From: Sipunculus nudus | Lineage: Eukaryota > Annelida > Sipuncula > Golfingiida > Sipunculidae | Assembly: GCA_026874595.1 (NCBI GenBank) | Contig: CM049315.1 | Span: 64,975,389 to 65,039,388 of the forward strand | Reading direction: 5' to 3' | Length of the DNA stretch: 64,000 bases | Part shown: positions 33,802-45,894 of the stretch, in pieces | Numbering within the stretch: position 1 is the stretch's first letter | How the letters are laid out: each line of letters starts with the position of its first letter | Position numbers and translations under genes: made by a program | Notes under the pieces: model-generated | What the model was told of the DNA's origin: nothing | Databases searched by the model: none | The model's input: the letters and a program-made list of their open reading frames with translations, nothing else

Positions 33802-36800
33802 CAGAGTTCCTGCACTTTTTTCAGAATAAAATTCCATTGTTTTCAAGGATTTTTCATGACATATTTTCATACATTTCCATGACATTTTGGAAAAGAAATG
33901 TTATGTTTTCCATGATTTTCAATGTTAAATGAGATAAGGACATATCATAATGGATTTTTTTTGTGGTACCAAGATGAGTTTTTGCATGGGAAGATAAACA
34001 GAAGGGGTTACTAGTGGTTTTTATGGCTGACCAATGTTCAGTCCATGGCCATTCAAGGGTAATACTTGTTTTTTATTATTGGCCAATAGGATTGTGCTGC
34101 CACAAGGAACAGACTACAGAGCCTGGTCATTATGGGCTAGCAGTAAATAAGATGGATGTGTCAGGTTGTTTTGTCTAAGCAAATGGGCAACAAAAATGAA
34201 ATATTTGTTATGTAATCCCTACATATATTTTAGTCATAACCTGTAAGTGTGAAATGTTCAAGTAAATCACAGGCAAAATAAAAAGGTACATGTACACACC
34301 CAGGTTCAGCGATTTTGCAATATTATAAATGCTGCACAACCTGGACTTGGGTGCACATGTGGGGTGTAGAACTCACCAATATGATTCTGTAGCAATCCTT
34401 GCTACACTACAGCAACTATTTGAAACTGATGAGTGAAGTCTGTGAATTCCTTATGTCCAACTTGACCAGAAAAAAACTAGATCATAGTTATTCAATCTTT
34501 AAGTTTTGAGTCCAAAATATTTTGTGAAACTCCAGAGAACAGAACTTGAATCCCTTCACTTGTCAGATAAGTCATTACTGAAGCCAGCAACCTTAATTAA
34601 AGAAGTATTCACCAGCCAACTCAACTGATTCTATAACTTAAGTCCAAACAGATAACTACAAACACTTAGCTGTAACAAACTATAATTATGAATCTTTGAG
34701 GTTTCAAAGTTATTTTTCCATGGCTTTCAGGCTCTCTTCAAGAGAGGTTATTTGTTTCTCAACATCAGCCATTTCATTCTTTTTCTCTTTGGCCCTCTTT
34801 CGAAGTGCATTAGACTCAATCAACATTTTTTTCATTCCCCTTTTTTTCTCAGCTTCTTCTGCTTTTCATCTGCGCTGTCCAGAAGTGTCTTAATGTCAGT
34901 CTCAAGACATTTTCGTTTTCTCTTGATTTCCTGTATTTAATCTAACATAGCCTGTCTTTTCACTGCTGGTCTTGCCCTGTTTCTGTTCTTCAAGATAATT
35001 TCTGTATTTCTTCCTAGCTGAGCTGACACAACTCAAGCATTTAGGTGTGACCTTAAAGTTCTAGAATCCACCAATGTCTGTCAATTGATCCAATACCAGA
35101 TGCTGTGAGGAGAGAAATTTCTCCTTTCTGTTTCGACAAGAACTTCTTTGTTATATGAGAATCCCCTCTCTATCCTGGCTTGTCCATGCAATAAAATCAG
35201 CAGTTGTTTTACCACACCACGAAGGCTGGGGAAATTTGACAGTCGTTCATAAAGAAAAATGTCCAGTGATTTACATTTGACTGGGTCATAATGAGAGTAT
35301 TCTAAATGCTCCTCCCCTGTCAGGCCTGCAACATGCACTAAAATTCATCAAACTCTACTTTAACAGTTTTGGCAGTGCCTTCATCAATGCGTTAGGTATA
35401 AATCAGTGTTTCAAGGACATGCTTGAATTTGCACTTTGAACTGTCAGGTTTGGTGACCATAAACTCTGGGCTGAGGGACAACAATACCCTAGCAAAGGTA
35501 TATGATATTGGAGTTTTGTCAAGTAAGTGTTGGCAGATGTTGCAAGCATGGACTTGCACTTCATGCGGACCTCCATGAATTCTCTCTCTGAAATGCCCTT
35601 TGCTACTTTCTTCAGCTCTGCTTCAGCCCTGAAGCCAATGTCAACAGCAATGTCTATTTTCAACAGGTTGGGCACATTGGTAGCAGTGATCAGCACTGAA
35701 CTTTTTACAAATCTTTTCAAGATGCATGGTTAGGAATGGCACCAGAGGGCGCTCACTTTGAATGGAGTCATCTGGTTTGAAACTGTTAGAATAAATGCTA
35801 GCTTGACCAACATCAACTTGTCATAAACAGCATTCTTCACAGTTGTATAGGAGTCGCACATGGGTTTCAAGTATTTTGATTTCTCTATCCTAACTTCAGT
35901 AACGTATTTAACTATGTTTGGCCAAATTTCCAAAGCCTGGTCTACAACTGGCCTGTTTTCAATCCAACGGTGCCCACAAAATTTCATTAGGAATATCTCT
36001 GATTTGTTAATGCAAGTGTAGTCTGCCCTTTATGCATCAGAATCTTTGAAAAGCCAGAACAAAGCCTTAAGAACCTTATTTACAAGAAAGCCAGATTTTT
36101 TTACCCCATTCTTGAAGGCATTGTGCGTTGTGTACAGACCTCAACTACCAATGTTTAGCAGGCCAACACACTGACTTTCATTTAACTTTTCAGTAAGCAT
36201 CCTGAACAGTATCCAGTTTACAGCAGCCCCATCCATGGAAAGTTGAACAAGTTTCTCCAGACCAAATTTAGTCACAGCATTAAGTAGAGGATGCAGAAGA
36301 TCCTCAGCTTTTCCATGCCTAATAAATTCTGACTTAAGGTATCTTGTACGGACACAGTTTTGAACAGGATCCCAAAACCTAACGTGAATATCAAGCTTTT
36401 TTTTCTTGTAAGCTTTCATTATGGGACTCATCAAACATCATCACAAAATTATCCAGTTCCTTCATCTTGCAGTGCAGAAGTTTATCAATATATAGGCTAA
36501 GGCTAAATGCCACCATGTACAAAATTTTGTTCTCACCACAATTCATATTTTGGGCTATGGGACTGTCATGAAATGCCCTCTTAAAGAATTGGCCAACATG
36601 CTTACAACTACTATAACTGTAGTGACAGACAACACGTTACAGCCCATAGAATCTCTGCTGTTGCTACATCTTTACTGTAAACATAGGTATCCATACTCAC
36701 GCTGCTAGCAATACCACCATGACACTGACCCCAACCTTGACTTGGAAATGGACCACTTTTTCTTTTATCTGCAGCACAGTCAGTGTCGGCATAAGACTGA

Positions 36801-38055
36801 CCAGTTTTATCATTATCATCTCTACTGCTATGAAGCCATGCCGATACAGTCAAGTTCCGCCCTGTTACTCTGTTTTATTTTATGTTTATCACCCTTCTGA
36901 TGTGACTTGATTGCCACAATACCCATATTCCTCATGCTAAATGCCTTTGCATTAGTCTTGCACCTTGCTGAATATTCATCATTTTTCACTCGCTTGATCC
37001 ATTCAAATTTCTCAAACCACTCATCATGGAATTTGTATGCCATTGTCCGAATTTCAGATCACGATCATTCCGCCAAATTGGAGATATTTGAATAGAGAAG
37101 CGGCTTGTTTGTTGAATGACTGGATGCCACTGCAACCAACTCGTATGGTACATCTTCCATGTGTGTAAGAGCAAACAATATTCAATTTCATTTGACAGAA
37201 ACATTTTATATATAATTGATGTTTCCTTGTGCTAGGATCACTGGAGGAACAGTGAAACTTGTATTTCATCGGTCATTTGTGTGTTTTGGTGTGTTTAATA
37301 ATGTTGCAAAATATTTTATTTAGATTAATCAGCAAAACAAATTTTGCAAACAAAACAAAAAGCCAGGTCAGCCTGATGGTTAACATACATGCATTGCCCT
37401 TTTCCTTACTTAGTGTGACCTCTTATTTCAACCAATGAAAGTGTGAGCCGATGATGTCAAAATACACAACATATAGGTCAACCAATGGCTGGCCGGTTAG
37501 ATCTGTGACGTTTATGCAAATAACTCTTGGGTCAAACAGCATCATGAGCTAGACAGTGTCAGGTAAACTAATGAACGTTGTCAAGTTTTTCGTAAGTTTC
37601 GCTGAGTTACAAATGACACACTTATAGGCCAGAGAATGGGCGACCGAGAGTGATTCTTGGGCTTATAAAAAAAGCTATTCATATTTTAATAAGAGGTCAC
37701 CGGGCCTGAATAAGAAGCTGATAAACAATAAATATTGAAAGGTCACAGTTGATATGTTCCTTATATTGGATATGCACTTGGAAATTTGAGCATTGAACAC
37801 ACGGCAAGATCTGCGCACGCATGCAATTATGGTGCTCATTTTGCATAACATGGAATGACCTTGGGTCGTAACCGTAGTCATGAAACTTCATGGGGAACGT
37901 GGCTGACAGAGAATCATTTTAAATTAACTAGCAGATAATTATTGAAATATATTTTCTTACAAAGAAACTAAAAATTCCATGGTTTTCAATGACTTCAATA
38001 ATAAATCACAAAATTCCATGATTTTCCATGGTTTTCAAGAGGCGCGGGAACCCTG
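33802..38055 (-). mobile_element. hAT-type DNA transposon, degenerate
   Basis: Ends are CAGAGTTCCTGCAC at the left and, read inward from the right, CAGGGTTCCCGCGC (12 of 14 matching). The subterminal regions on both sides are rich in 'ttccatg(g)ttttcaa' motifs. A broken transposase lies inside on the minus strand. Target duplication is not clean; 'tttgt' is present at both flanks but out of register. The element is about 4.25 kb. Confidence 0.6.
34690..37043 (-). pseudogene. hAT-type transposase pseudogene
   Basis: Minus-strand pieces in family order: a BED-like zinc finger (KFHDEWFEKFEWIKRVKNDE, then FSMRNMGIVAIKSHQKGDKH, 36828-37043); a middle region with FGLEKLVQLSMDGAAVNW (36141-36434); further pieces at 35730-35987 and 35403-35720; a dimerisation-like GQARIERGFSYNKEVLVETE (35081-35338); and a Lys/Glu-rich coiled-coil tail (about 34690-34900). 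Several stops and frameshifts separate them. In the zinc finger the second Cys of the C-x2-C pair is replaced (RCKTN). It is an inactive relative of BED-finger hAT proteins that are numerous in marine invertebrates. The exact subfamily is unknown. Confidence 0.75.
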
Positions 38056-38059
38056 TTTG

Positions 38060-38840
38060 TTGATATATGTGACCTTTGTTAACTTCTCATGGCTTGGCTT
38101 TTAATTTGTGTTCTTGAATAATTAATTATTTTTAATAAAAGTTACAAAACATTGTTGTTTTATTCTTTATCACCATGCAAATAGTGTTACAATACTAATG
38201 CCAAATTAACTAGATATTCTGCAGTCCGATCAATCATTTGGCTTCATCTTACACATGGTAAAAGATGAACTTCTCCTCAACACAACTTTGGTTTATTTCA
38301 ATTAATTTGCTTGACAAGAGCTTCATCTGTATGTCTGGAAAACAGATGTGTGTCTCTCCCCATTGGCATTCCCAAAATATTAAGGGTAAAAATATGCATC
38401 TAAAAAGTTATGTTTTTTTCGGAAAACATACAAATCTACAGTTGTGACCTTGAAGATCAAGGTGAAGGTCACCAGTGTCACACTTCTCTGAAAATGTGAT
38501 GGAAGGAACATGTGTGTGAAATTAGAAAAGATATACTGTAATTAAAGTTATATGGCTAGAATTCAGCAGATGGGAGACATAATGATACTTGAATATATTT
38601 CATCTATGAAAATGTGATAATAAGTTATAGAAAAATAAATATTAAAATAAATATTAAATGATCGCTCCCTATGTCTTCAGGAAAATACAGGCCTTGCAAA
38701 TATACAGGAGAGCCTTTAGTAAAAGTTATAAATATACAAAGCTGTTAAATTTGACAAAGTTATTAACACATAAATATAAAACTTTCACTCATATACAAAA
38801 ATATCATGAATCTTATGTCTGAATTGGAAACAAATAGATT
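38060..38840. other. Intron, no gene
   Basis: AT-rich sequence with nothing recognisable. Confidence 0.55.
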
Positions 38841-38849
38841 AATACTGAC

Positions 38850-39652
38850 AGGTCAGGAAGAGCCCTGCTAAAGGCCCATACATGTCAAGTGTGGGCTGAG
38901 TGATGCTTTGAAAAATATAATAAAACCTGATAACATGCAGAGACAGAGGAAACTTAACCAAAACAGTATTAAAACACTGAAGCAAGATGGAAAGACTGGC
39001 AAGATAAGTTTGGCTTATCATGTTTTTTAGAATTTTGAGTCCTGAGACCTTGACCTCTGACCTCAGAACCTAAAATCAATAGGGTTCTTGCTTTTTGGTG
39101 AGCCATATATATATTAAGTTTGAAATCCATATGTGAATCCAAACTGGAGTTATGAAAGGTTTTGGAAATCAATGCGTGGACAGATGACTCCTGTGACCTT
39201 GACCTTTGATCTTGTGACCCCAATAGGGAAAGGGATATTTGCCTATTGGCAGGTGAACTGTATATGTAAGTTGGAACCTCTGGTATGAAAGGTTTTGCTT
39301 AAAATGCATCCTTTTTGCAATCTTTTACAGATGTTGGGACTGTGACCTTGACCTTTGACCTCATTACCCCAATTTTAAAAGGATGTTTGTTTTGTGTTGA
39401 GCCATATAAAAGTCAAGATTGAAATACATATGTGAATCCCAAATGGAGGTATCATCTAGAAAAGAATTTGTGGATAGATGGCTCCAGTAACCTTGATCTT
39501 TGAACTTGTGACCTCAAGAATGAAAGATGTTCCCTGTTGGCAGGCGTCCTATATATGTGCAAGATGGAAAGACTGTCATGGAAAGTTTGGCTTGAAATGC
39601 AACCACAAAGTTTTTAAAAATGTAAGTCCTGAAACCTTGACCTCATGACCCA
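38850..39652 (+). repeat. TGACCTTGACC-type dispersed repeat, left part
   Basis: It starts with the GTGTGGGCTGAGTG block, then four ~150-bp units with TGACCTTGACCTTTGACC. It is interrupted at 39653 by a family-B element and resumes at 40753 ('aaatcaatagggttcttgc'). Confidence 0.8.
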
Positions 39653-40752
39653 ACAAGTGACTCATGGGTCATGACGCTCAGCTGACTGGGAAGAGATTCT
39701 CAAAAGGAAATTGTATCATCTGAACGGTAGTATATACCCATTCAACTGAAGCATCAAACAGATTAACCAACAGGCCAAGATTGTGTCTGTATTTATATAT
39801 CTAAAAAATAGAGAAAAAATGCGTAAACTTTAAAAAAAATACAGGTGGCTCCATCAGTCTGCAGAAACTAATAAAAACACTTAATGGTCAATATCCATGC
39901 AAAGAATCATGGTGATCTCTACATTAGTTGTTCAGATACTTCAGCTTTTGTATCAAATTTTCCATTATTCTGAGGGACACTTCGGAGTCCTATAGCTTGA
40001 AGGGTAACAGAGACCTAATTTCAGGTTTCCACAGACACTTTTCATGGGCCTCTTGCATGACAAGAATGAAGATTCTAGGTCCAGTTGTTACGATTTGTAC
40101 CCTGCTGACAGATAACCACATCTTTAAAGGTCTCAAAAAAAGAGAAAAAAATTACTAAAAATTTGAAAAAAAAAAGATGGCACACCCAGTCTGCAGAAAC
40201 TGATGAAATATCTCATGATAGCTTGAAGGATATGGGTAACAAAAACCTAAATTCCGGTTTCCATGGAGACTTTTCATAGATCTCTCAGTGTGTCAAGAAT
40301 GAAGATTCTAAGTCCAGTCTTTATGATTTGTGCCCTGTTAACAGATGTTCACATTTTTAAAGGTCTCAACAATATAGAAAAAAATTCGTAAAAAAATAGA
40401 AAAATACAGCTGGCACTACCAGTCTGCAGGAACTGATGAAACATCTCATGATCAATATGTATGCCAAAAATCATGACCATCAGTGATGTAGTTAATGAGA
40501 TACTGAAGTTTTTGTATGAAATTTTTGACTATTCTAGGGGGTTTCTTTGGGCCCCATAGCTCGAAGGATACCGGTATGGGTAACAGAGACCTAATTTCTT
40601 TTTTTCCAAGGAGATTTTTCATGGACCTCTCAGAATGTCAAGTTACAAGATTCTAGGTCCAGCAGTTACGATTTGTGCCTGGTTAACAGACAGACGGACA
40701 ACAGACAAAGAGTGATCACTATAGCTCAGATGACTTACAGTCAGCTGAGCTA
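39653..40752 (+). mobile_element. Helitron-like element, family B, complete short copy
   Basis: It starts ACAAGTGACTCATGGGTCAT, followed by GCTCAGCTGACT, and ends in the 31-nt hairpin 40722-40752. The core has about three ~336-bp units, one internally deleted. The flanks rejoin as 'cctcatgaccc' plus 'aaaatcaatagg', the uninterrupted order seen at 39060-39080. This defines the ends and shows no obvious target duplication beyond A bases. The element is non-coding. Confidence 0.78.
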
Positions 40753-40793
40753 AAAATCAATAGGGTTCTTGCTTTAGTGATGGGCCATTTATA

Positions 40794-41028
40794 TATACAA
40801 ACATATTTATTTTACATGGATTATACAAATAGTTATTATAACTAATCGAGGCACTCTCCATGGCTCAGGTGGTGGCATTCAGTAGTGTCAAGAGGTGGAG
40901 GAAATCGGAAAACCGAGAGAAAATCACCGGCCTTGGCAGGCAATTACAGCCCACTCTCATAGCCATGCCAGGGATCAAACCCAGGTCACCAGTGGAGAGA
41001 GCCAAGCATTTTACCCCTCGACTGTCCA
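40794..41028 (-). mobile_element. tRNA-derived SINE with 11-bp TSD
   Basis: On the minus strand the head reads GACAGTCGAGGGGTAAAATG (A-box region) and then ACCTGGGTTTGATCCCTGGC, which contains a B-box-like GGTTTGATCCC. It is flanked by the perfect 11-bp repeat GGCCATTTATA at 40783-40793 and 41029-41039. The element is 235 bp, inserted in the TGACC-type repeat. Confidence 0.8.
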
Positions 41029-41406
41029 GGCCATTTATATAGTCGGACCCCCTTAATCCGGCACCATCGGGGATTAGGAATTATGCTGGATTACGCAGTT
41101 TACCAGATAACATATCAGGGACACCCACAGCTAAAAACACAAACCCAGGGAAGAGCAATATTTGCCGTATCTTGGATTATAATTAAAAATGAATTATATT
41201 ATGCATAAAGTAAAAATTGAGTGAAAATAAAAGTAAATAAAACACTTCAAACAATGTGCAAATAAACTTTATTCAAAAGTTCCAGCAGAATGTATCGATA
41301 CAAAAAATAATGCAAATCGGAGGAATTACAGAATCATCACCTATATACAATGTCCATATACATTTTTACACAGTGTGACTAGTTTTCACCAAGGTAAATG
41401 ACTGAG

Positions 41407-42951
41407 TTACTTTGCACTGAAGTATCTGTCCAATGTGCACTGCTTGTTGTCACGGAGAGCGGCTGAATTGAGTCTAGACAGCATGTCTCGCAGTAGCAGC
41501 AAATCCCGCTCGCCGAAATCCTGGGGCTTCGTCATCGCGTATCTGACCATATCCCGCAGTCCCTGTCTGGCGATCTTAGCAGTTGGCGGCTGCTGTTCGT
41601 CCGGACTCACGTCACACTCGTCCTCGCTATCATCATCGTCTTTCTTCCCGACCGACACAATATCCAAAATGTCCGCGTCACTAAGCATATCTCCTGTAGG
41701 AACACCGGAATCAACCACGAGATATTCATCCGCGGTCAGCGTGTTTTTGATTGGTAGCTGAGCGACAACTCGGGCAAGCTTGGCAGTATCCGGCAGTGAC
41801 GCAGAAGGGGGCAAGGCTGTCTCATCGCTGTTTGGGAGAATGCCTGTATGCTTGAAACAGTTGGCAATAGTCTGCTCGCTAACCTAGTTCCAAGCCTGTC
41901 TTATGAAGTAGATCGCATCTTTCACAGACGTTTTCTCTATTGCCCCACGGTCCTCAACTTGTGCAATCCAGTCCTTTGCCTGTATCTTTCTGTAGTGACA
42001 TTTGAAGGCTTGAATAACCCCCGCGTCCAGTGGCTGTAACTTTGACGTGGTATTGGGCGGCAGATAAACCAGTCGAACATGATCCCAGTGCTGGTCTTTG
42101 TGAGAAGTGTGGTTGTCGACCAACAGCACGATTTTCCTTCCTTGAAGCTTCATCTTCCTGTTTATCTGGCTGACGTATTCTTCAAACATAGTGCTGACTA
42201 TCCACGCTTTCTTGTTATTCTTGTACGTAACGATGGGCGCAGGGTCGAATCCTTTAAAGCAGCGAGGTTTAGCGGATTTTCCGATCACGATTGGTTTTAG
42301 TTTCTCAGATCCGTCCGCATTTGCAGCAAGACCAACTATCAGCCGATCCTTGCACTTCTTAGTTCCCTTGACTGGTGCTGTAGCAAGTGTTCTGTCAGGG
42401 CCTAGGCGGAAGAATAATCCAGTTTCGTCAAAATTGAAAATGTTGGAAAGACTGTATCCGACAAGTGCTGCTTGAATGTCACTTCGACCCTTTGATTCGA
42501 CTTGTTGGTCTACGCTCCCTGATTCACCATGCATGACGTGCTGTTTGATGCCACCTCGTGCTTTCATCCTATCTATCCATCCATTCGAGTATTGGAAGTC
42601 AGTGATCCCCAGTTGCTGTCCTAGCTCTTTTGCTTTTTCACGGAGAATGTCAGTGGAAATGATCGCTCCGTGGGCCACAATGTCTTTCAACCATAGTGTC
42701 AATGCCTCTTCCAGCTGTGGATGCTTGCCCATTTTCATCCTTTTCACTGTGTCTGTGCTTTCATCCATTTTCAGCCACTTGTCTTTGTTTGACAGTATGT
42801 CTGACACACTCTGACGACCAATGTCAATCTTGTGTTCAGTAGCAACCCATCCCATGATGTCTCTCTGTGTCGCCTTTGGGTGTTTTTCTTTGTAGAGGCA
42901 GATGTCTCTCTTCAGAGAAACATTGATTTCACAGCGCTTTCGTTTCAGCAT
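41407..42951 (-). pseudogene. Tigger-like transposase with one in-frame stop
   Basis: Starting at the ATG at 42951, the frame encodes 355 residues, meets TAG at 41884-41886, and continues in the same frame for 158 more codons to a stop at 41407. The sum, about 514 positions, is a normal size for Tigger transposases. An N-terminal CENP-B helix-turn-helix (KRKRCEINVSLKRDICLYKE) is followed by a second DNA-binding helix region (FQYSNGWIDRMKARGG). Then comes the DDE-type catalytic core: FNFDETGLFF, LLVDNHTSH and LQPLDAGVIQAFK hold the three acidic residues. The C-terminal part is acidic (DDDDSEDECD). The stop falls just after RQAWN. This is a recent copy, inactive unless the stop is read through or is a sequencing error. 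Confidence 0.88.
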
Positions 42952-43228
42952 AGCTGGCGTATGTCAATGACGATAATAAATACTCTTTAATCACTGCAGT
43001 ATTTATAGGCATAAAAATCTTTAATTATTCACTCTTTTTAGTTTGTTTGTTCTTTGAAGTCACTTTAAACATAATTAAATAGAATCAAAACAAGTAACAA
43101 ACATAAACACAATGATTAAATCTACTCAACGTTGACACGTTGTTTATGTTTGCAATCAACAAGCGGGACCAATACACCCTTTCATGTATGATGGGTCGAC
43201 GCTTCCGACCAAACAATCATTCAGTCAA

Positions 43229-43440
43229 AGCTAATTAATTATCAGTTTACACCGAAACCGCGGGTCTGTTTGCTCTGCACGCATGACCGCCAGTGAGCCG
43301 TATGATGTTCACTGGCCGGGAAGTCACAGCTAATTAATTATCAGTTTACACCGAAACCGCGGGTCTGTTTGCTCTGCCGGGCGTGCGACTTATGCATGAC
43401 TGGCAGTGAGCTGTTTGATGTTCACCGGCGGGGAAGTCAC
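43229..43440. repeat. ~99-bp tandem duplication inside Tigger
   Basis: AGCTAATTAATTATCAG starts at 43229 and 43328, and the two copies are nearly identical. The second copy has about 14 extra bases. It lies upstream of the transposase start, in the subterminal region. Confidence 0.85.
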
Positions 43441-43637
43441 TGAAGCGTGCCGGATTACATAGATGATGTTTATCATAAATAGGGATGTTGGTTCTCGGTA
43501 ATTGTGCCGGAGCCGGATTACGCAAAAAGCGGGATTACGACCTAAAAATATAATGTGGGAAATCCGTTCTTAAGAAATGTGCCGGTTTACGCCAAATGCC
43601 GGACTATCGAAGGCCGGATTAGAAGGGTCCGACTGTA

Positions 43638-43790
43638 TTAAGTTTGAAATCCTTATGTTAATCCAAACTGGAGTTATCATCCAGTAAAGAATTTGTGAAC
43701 GTACAGATGGAGGGATGGACAGACAGACAGACAGACAAATGGACAGGGTGATTACTATGGGGCACCCGCTTCTATTGAAGTGGGGCTCTA
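43638..43790 (+). repeat. TGACC-type repeat, right remnant
   Basis: 'aagtttgaaatccttatg' and 'ctggagttatcatcc' continue the repeat interrupted by family B, the SINE and Tigger, and end in a GGATGGACAGACAGAC tail. Confidence 0.75.
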
Positions 43791-44249
43791 ATAAATGTTA
43801 ATTGCAGAAAATCACACTGAGGAATGTTTTGAGAATTAAGAGCAACTGAATAAAGAGCCTGATCAGGGGACTGTTTTTTGTTAAATGGAAAGTATTGCTT
43901 GTTTTGGCCAATGTTGAGAGTTCATTGATATAATTTGTATTTTCTTCTTTTTTCACACTTCGCCAGTGTTTTATGTATACCTGACAACAAGCATCTACAT
44001 GGGGCATGTAAGCAACCCTATTCACATGCTGGTTGCCCCTTACTTTGCGCTGATAATGCCACAAAGAATATTCCGTTTAGAGGCAGGAGGTAGACCTAAC
44101 TGCCAGCCCAGCTAGCCCACTCAACTGCATAGGCTGCAGGGATTAAAGCTTGGTAATTACCCCTGCCTGGGCCATGTAACTGCCATGACAGGGGTGACAG
44201 CTTTGAACAGGTAATTAACCCAAGCCTGATGTCAATTTCAAGTATCATA

Positions 44250-44385
44250 AATGTACCTAGAGTACCTAATACCAAGTACAGGTACTTTAGTTCCAGGTAC
44301 AGGTACAAGCACAGGTACTTCCTGCTCATGACAGACATGTAAGGTACAGGAACTGTGTACCTACCGGTAGGTACAGGTACAAGTA
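44250..44385. repeat. GGTACAGGTACAAGTACC simple repeat
   Basis: At least ten GTACC/GGTAC hexamer-like words occur in both orientations, including the palindrome CTACCGGTAG. It is a low-complexity, self-complementary block. Confidence 0.8.
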
Positions 44386-44805
44386 CCTGGCCCCAACCCT
44401 GGTATGAAGTCAGTCAATCATGACGCATGTGTCTTAATTTTCTATGCACTACTCTACAAATGACCCACCAAGAAGTGAGCCTAGCATTTTCAGATTCTGG
44501 CCTACAAAGAGATCTTTCTACACATTTTGTACCATTTTCTTAATATACTTGTATGAGCCCATGTGAAGTATCTAGAAACAATATATTTTAGATGCATTAC
44601 ATGGAGTATCATGAGCAATTCTGTTTTTTGCCTTTTGGCCTATTAAATTACATAAAACAAACAAAAATGCCGGCTTTGTGATGACTTTCATATCAAATAT
44701 GAATAAAATATTTAAGTGAATTAAACAGTGAGATATGCAATTAACAAATTTACATGTTCAATGAAGGCAACAAGTGATGTAATATTATTCATGTTATACA
44801 GAGCA

Positions 44806-44821
44806 CCCCCCCCCCCCCCCC
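44806..44821 (+). repeat. Poly-C tract (16 C)
   Basis: A C homopolymer followed by A8. Confidence 0.8.
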
Positions 44822-45260
44822 AAAAAAAATATCATGAGCAGGAGATGGCCTGCCCAACAAGCCATACAGTGCAGTTACACAACCATATGCAGTCAACCGC
44901 ATCATACTGGGCTATGTCTCTGAGGGTAGAAGGCATGAACAATGAACTGCGTTGGATTAAGCTACATCTCTGTGGGTGGTGGGTGTGCCTGAACAGCATG
45001 CGTCATATTGAGGTGCATCTCAGAGGAACTGAATAAAGTTTCCACACCTGATACTGATATCATTATATAAAATGATAAACATGTTATCATTTTCATGATA
45101 TAAAAAACTGATATCGTGTAAAAACCAGTAATGCATGTGACTGACGGTATCCCATGGAGAGATCTGTAGGAAAATCAAACAAGTAAAGTGTAAAAATTCA
45201 ATGCCAAAGATCAGGTAACTTTTCTGTCAAATACTTCCATGACAGGCTAATTCACAGTAC

Positions 45261-45438
45261 CTTTAGAATGTAAGTTCCTGGTTCAACTTCTGCACAGAAT
45301 TTGCCATTGGCGTCAGTTCTGAGAAGCCTCACAGACACATCATCATCTTGGGCATGGAGTTTGACCTCTCTCTCACCTTTGACCTGGCCCAGCTGATCTG
45401 GCATTTTATCTATTCTGACTGTTCCACACAGATTAAAC
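45261..45438 (-). CDS. NOMO: NOMO-like exon
   Basis: The exon is 178 nt: one base completes an Arg codon split with the 47093-47292 exon, then 59 codons. The acceptor is CTTTCAG and the donor a slightly weak GTACTG. The peptide begins FNLCGTVRIDKMPD and ends GKFCAEVEPGTYILK. These match the family pattern 'F-x-(V/L)-CG-x-(I/V)-x-I' at the start of a beta-sandwich repeat and the 'GxFCFxxxPGTYK' closing strand. Outgoing phase 0 joins the AVISDREV exon, or the octapeptide repeats if the array at 25621-26244 is exonic. Confidence 0.92.
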
Positions 45439-45894
45439 CTGAAAGATTTTCAAAATAATTTCTGTTTTCTTGGCATATTTTAAAATTTATGTGAATTATA
45501 AATTATATTAAATTCTTAAGGTAACATTGATTCATAAAATTCACATCACATGCAAAATCACATCATCAAGTTTTTAACATTGAACTCAAAATCTATCTGA
45601 TGATTCTCCATCTGCTTGTCCTGATTTCTTATGGCTCGTTAATTAATATATTAATTATTATGTTGTACTTTGTTTGTATGTAAATCATTCATGTTACATT
45701 TTCAAATGATAACAAGGCCTACAGGCCTAATGCAAAACTCTGCAATTGGATATACATCAGGTATAATGCTTCCATGATAACATGCTTGACCATTATTGGA
45801 AAGTACTTATTTTTCTTGTCAAGAACATGTATGATATGTACATGTACAAAGCAAGTACAAAACATTTTGAAACCAACTACAAACACAAATTACA

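Larger units (their letters stand above)
41040..43635 (-). mobile_element. Tigger-like (pogo group) DNA transposon
   Basis: The left end TAGTCGGACCCCCTTAATCC and the inward-read right end CAGTCGGACCCTTCTAATCC are inverted repeats of about 24 bp. TA dinucleotides flank both sides (41038-41039 and 43636-43637). It is 2,596 bp, encoding one transposase on the minus strand. The first base of the left end is T instead of the expected C. The left TA target lies in the right target duplication of the SINE at 40794-41028, so Tigger arrived after the SINE. Confidence 0.9.
43800..45260. other. Intron, no gene recognised
   Basis: It includes the GTACC-rich block at about 44250-44385, the C tract at 44806, and otherwise anonymous AT-rich intron. 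Confidence 0.55.

Noticed and set aside
34696-37095. Plus-strand reading frames over the hAT pseudogene
   Set aside because: They are antisense to the recognisable zinc-finger and dimerisation pieces.
33794-38063. Clean 8-bp target duplication for the hAT element
   Set aside because: Left flank TCCTTTGT and right flank TTTGTTGA overlap only out of register, so the duplication is not claimed.
41435-42814. Plus-strand reading frames over the Tigger element
   Set aside because: They are antisense shadows of the transposase on the minus strand, with no recognisable domain.
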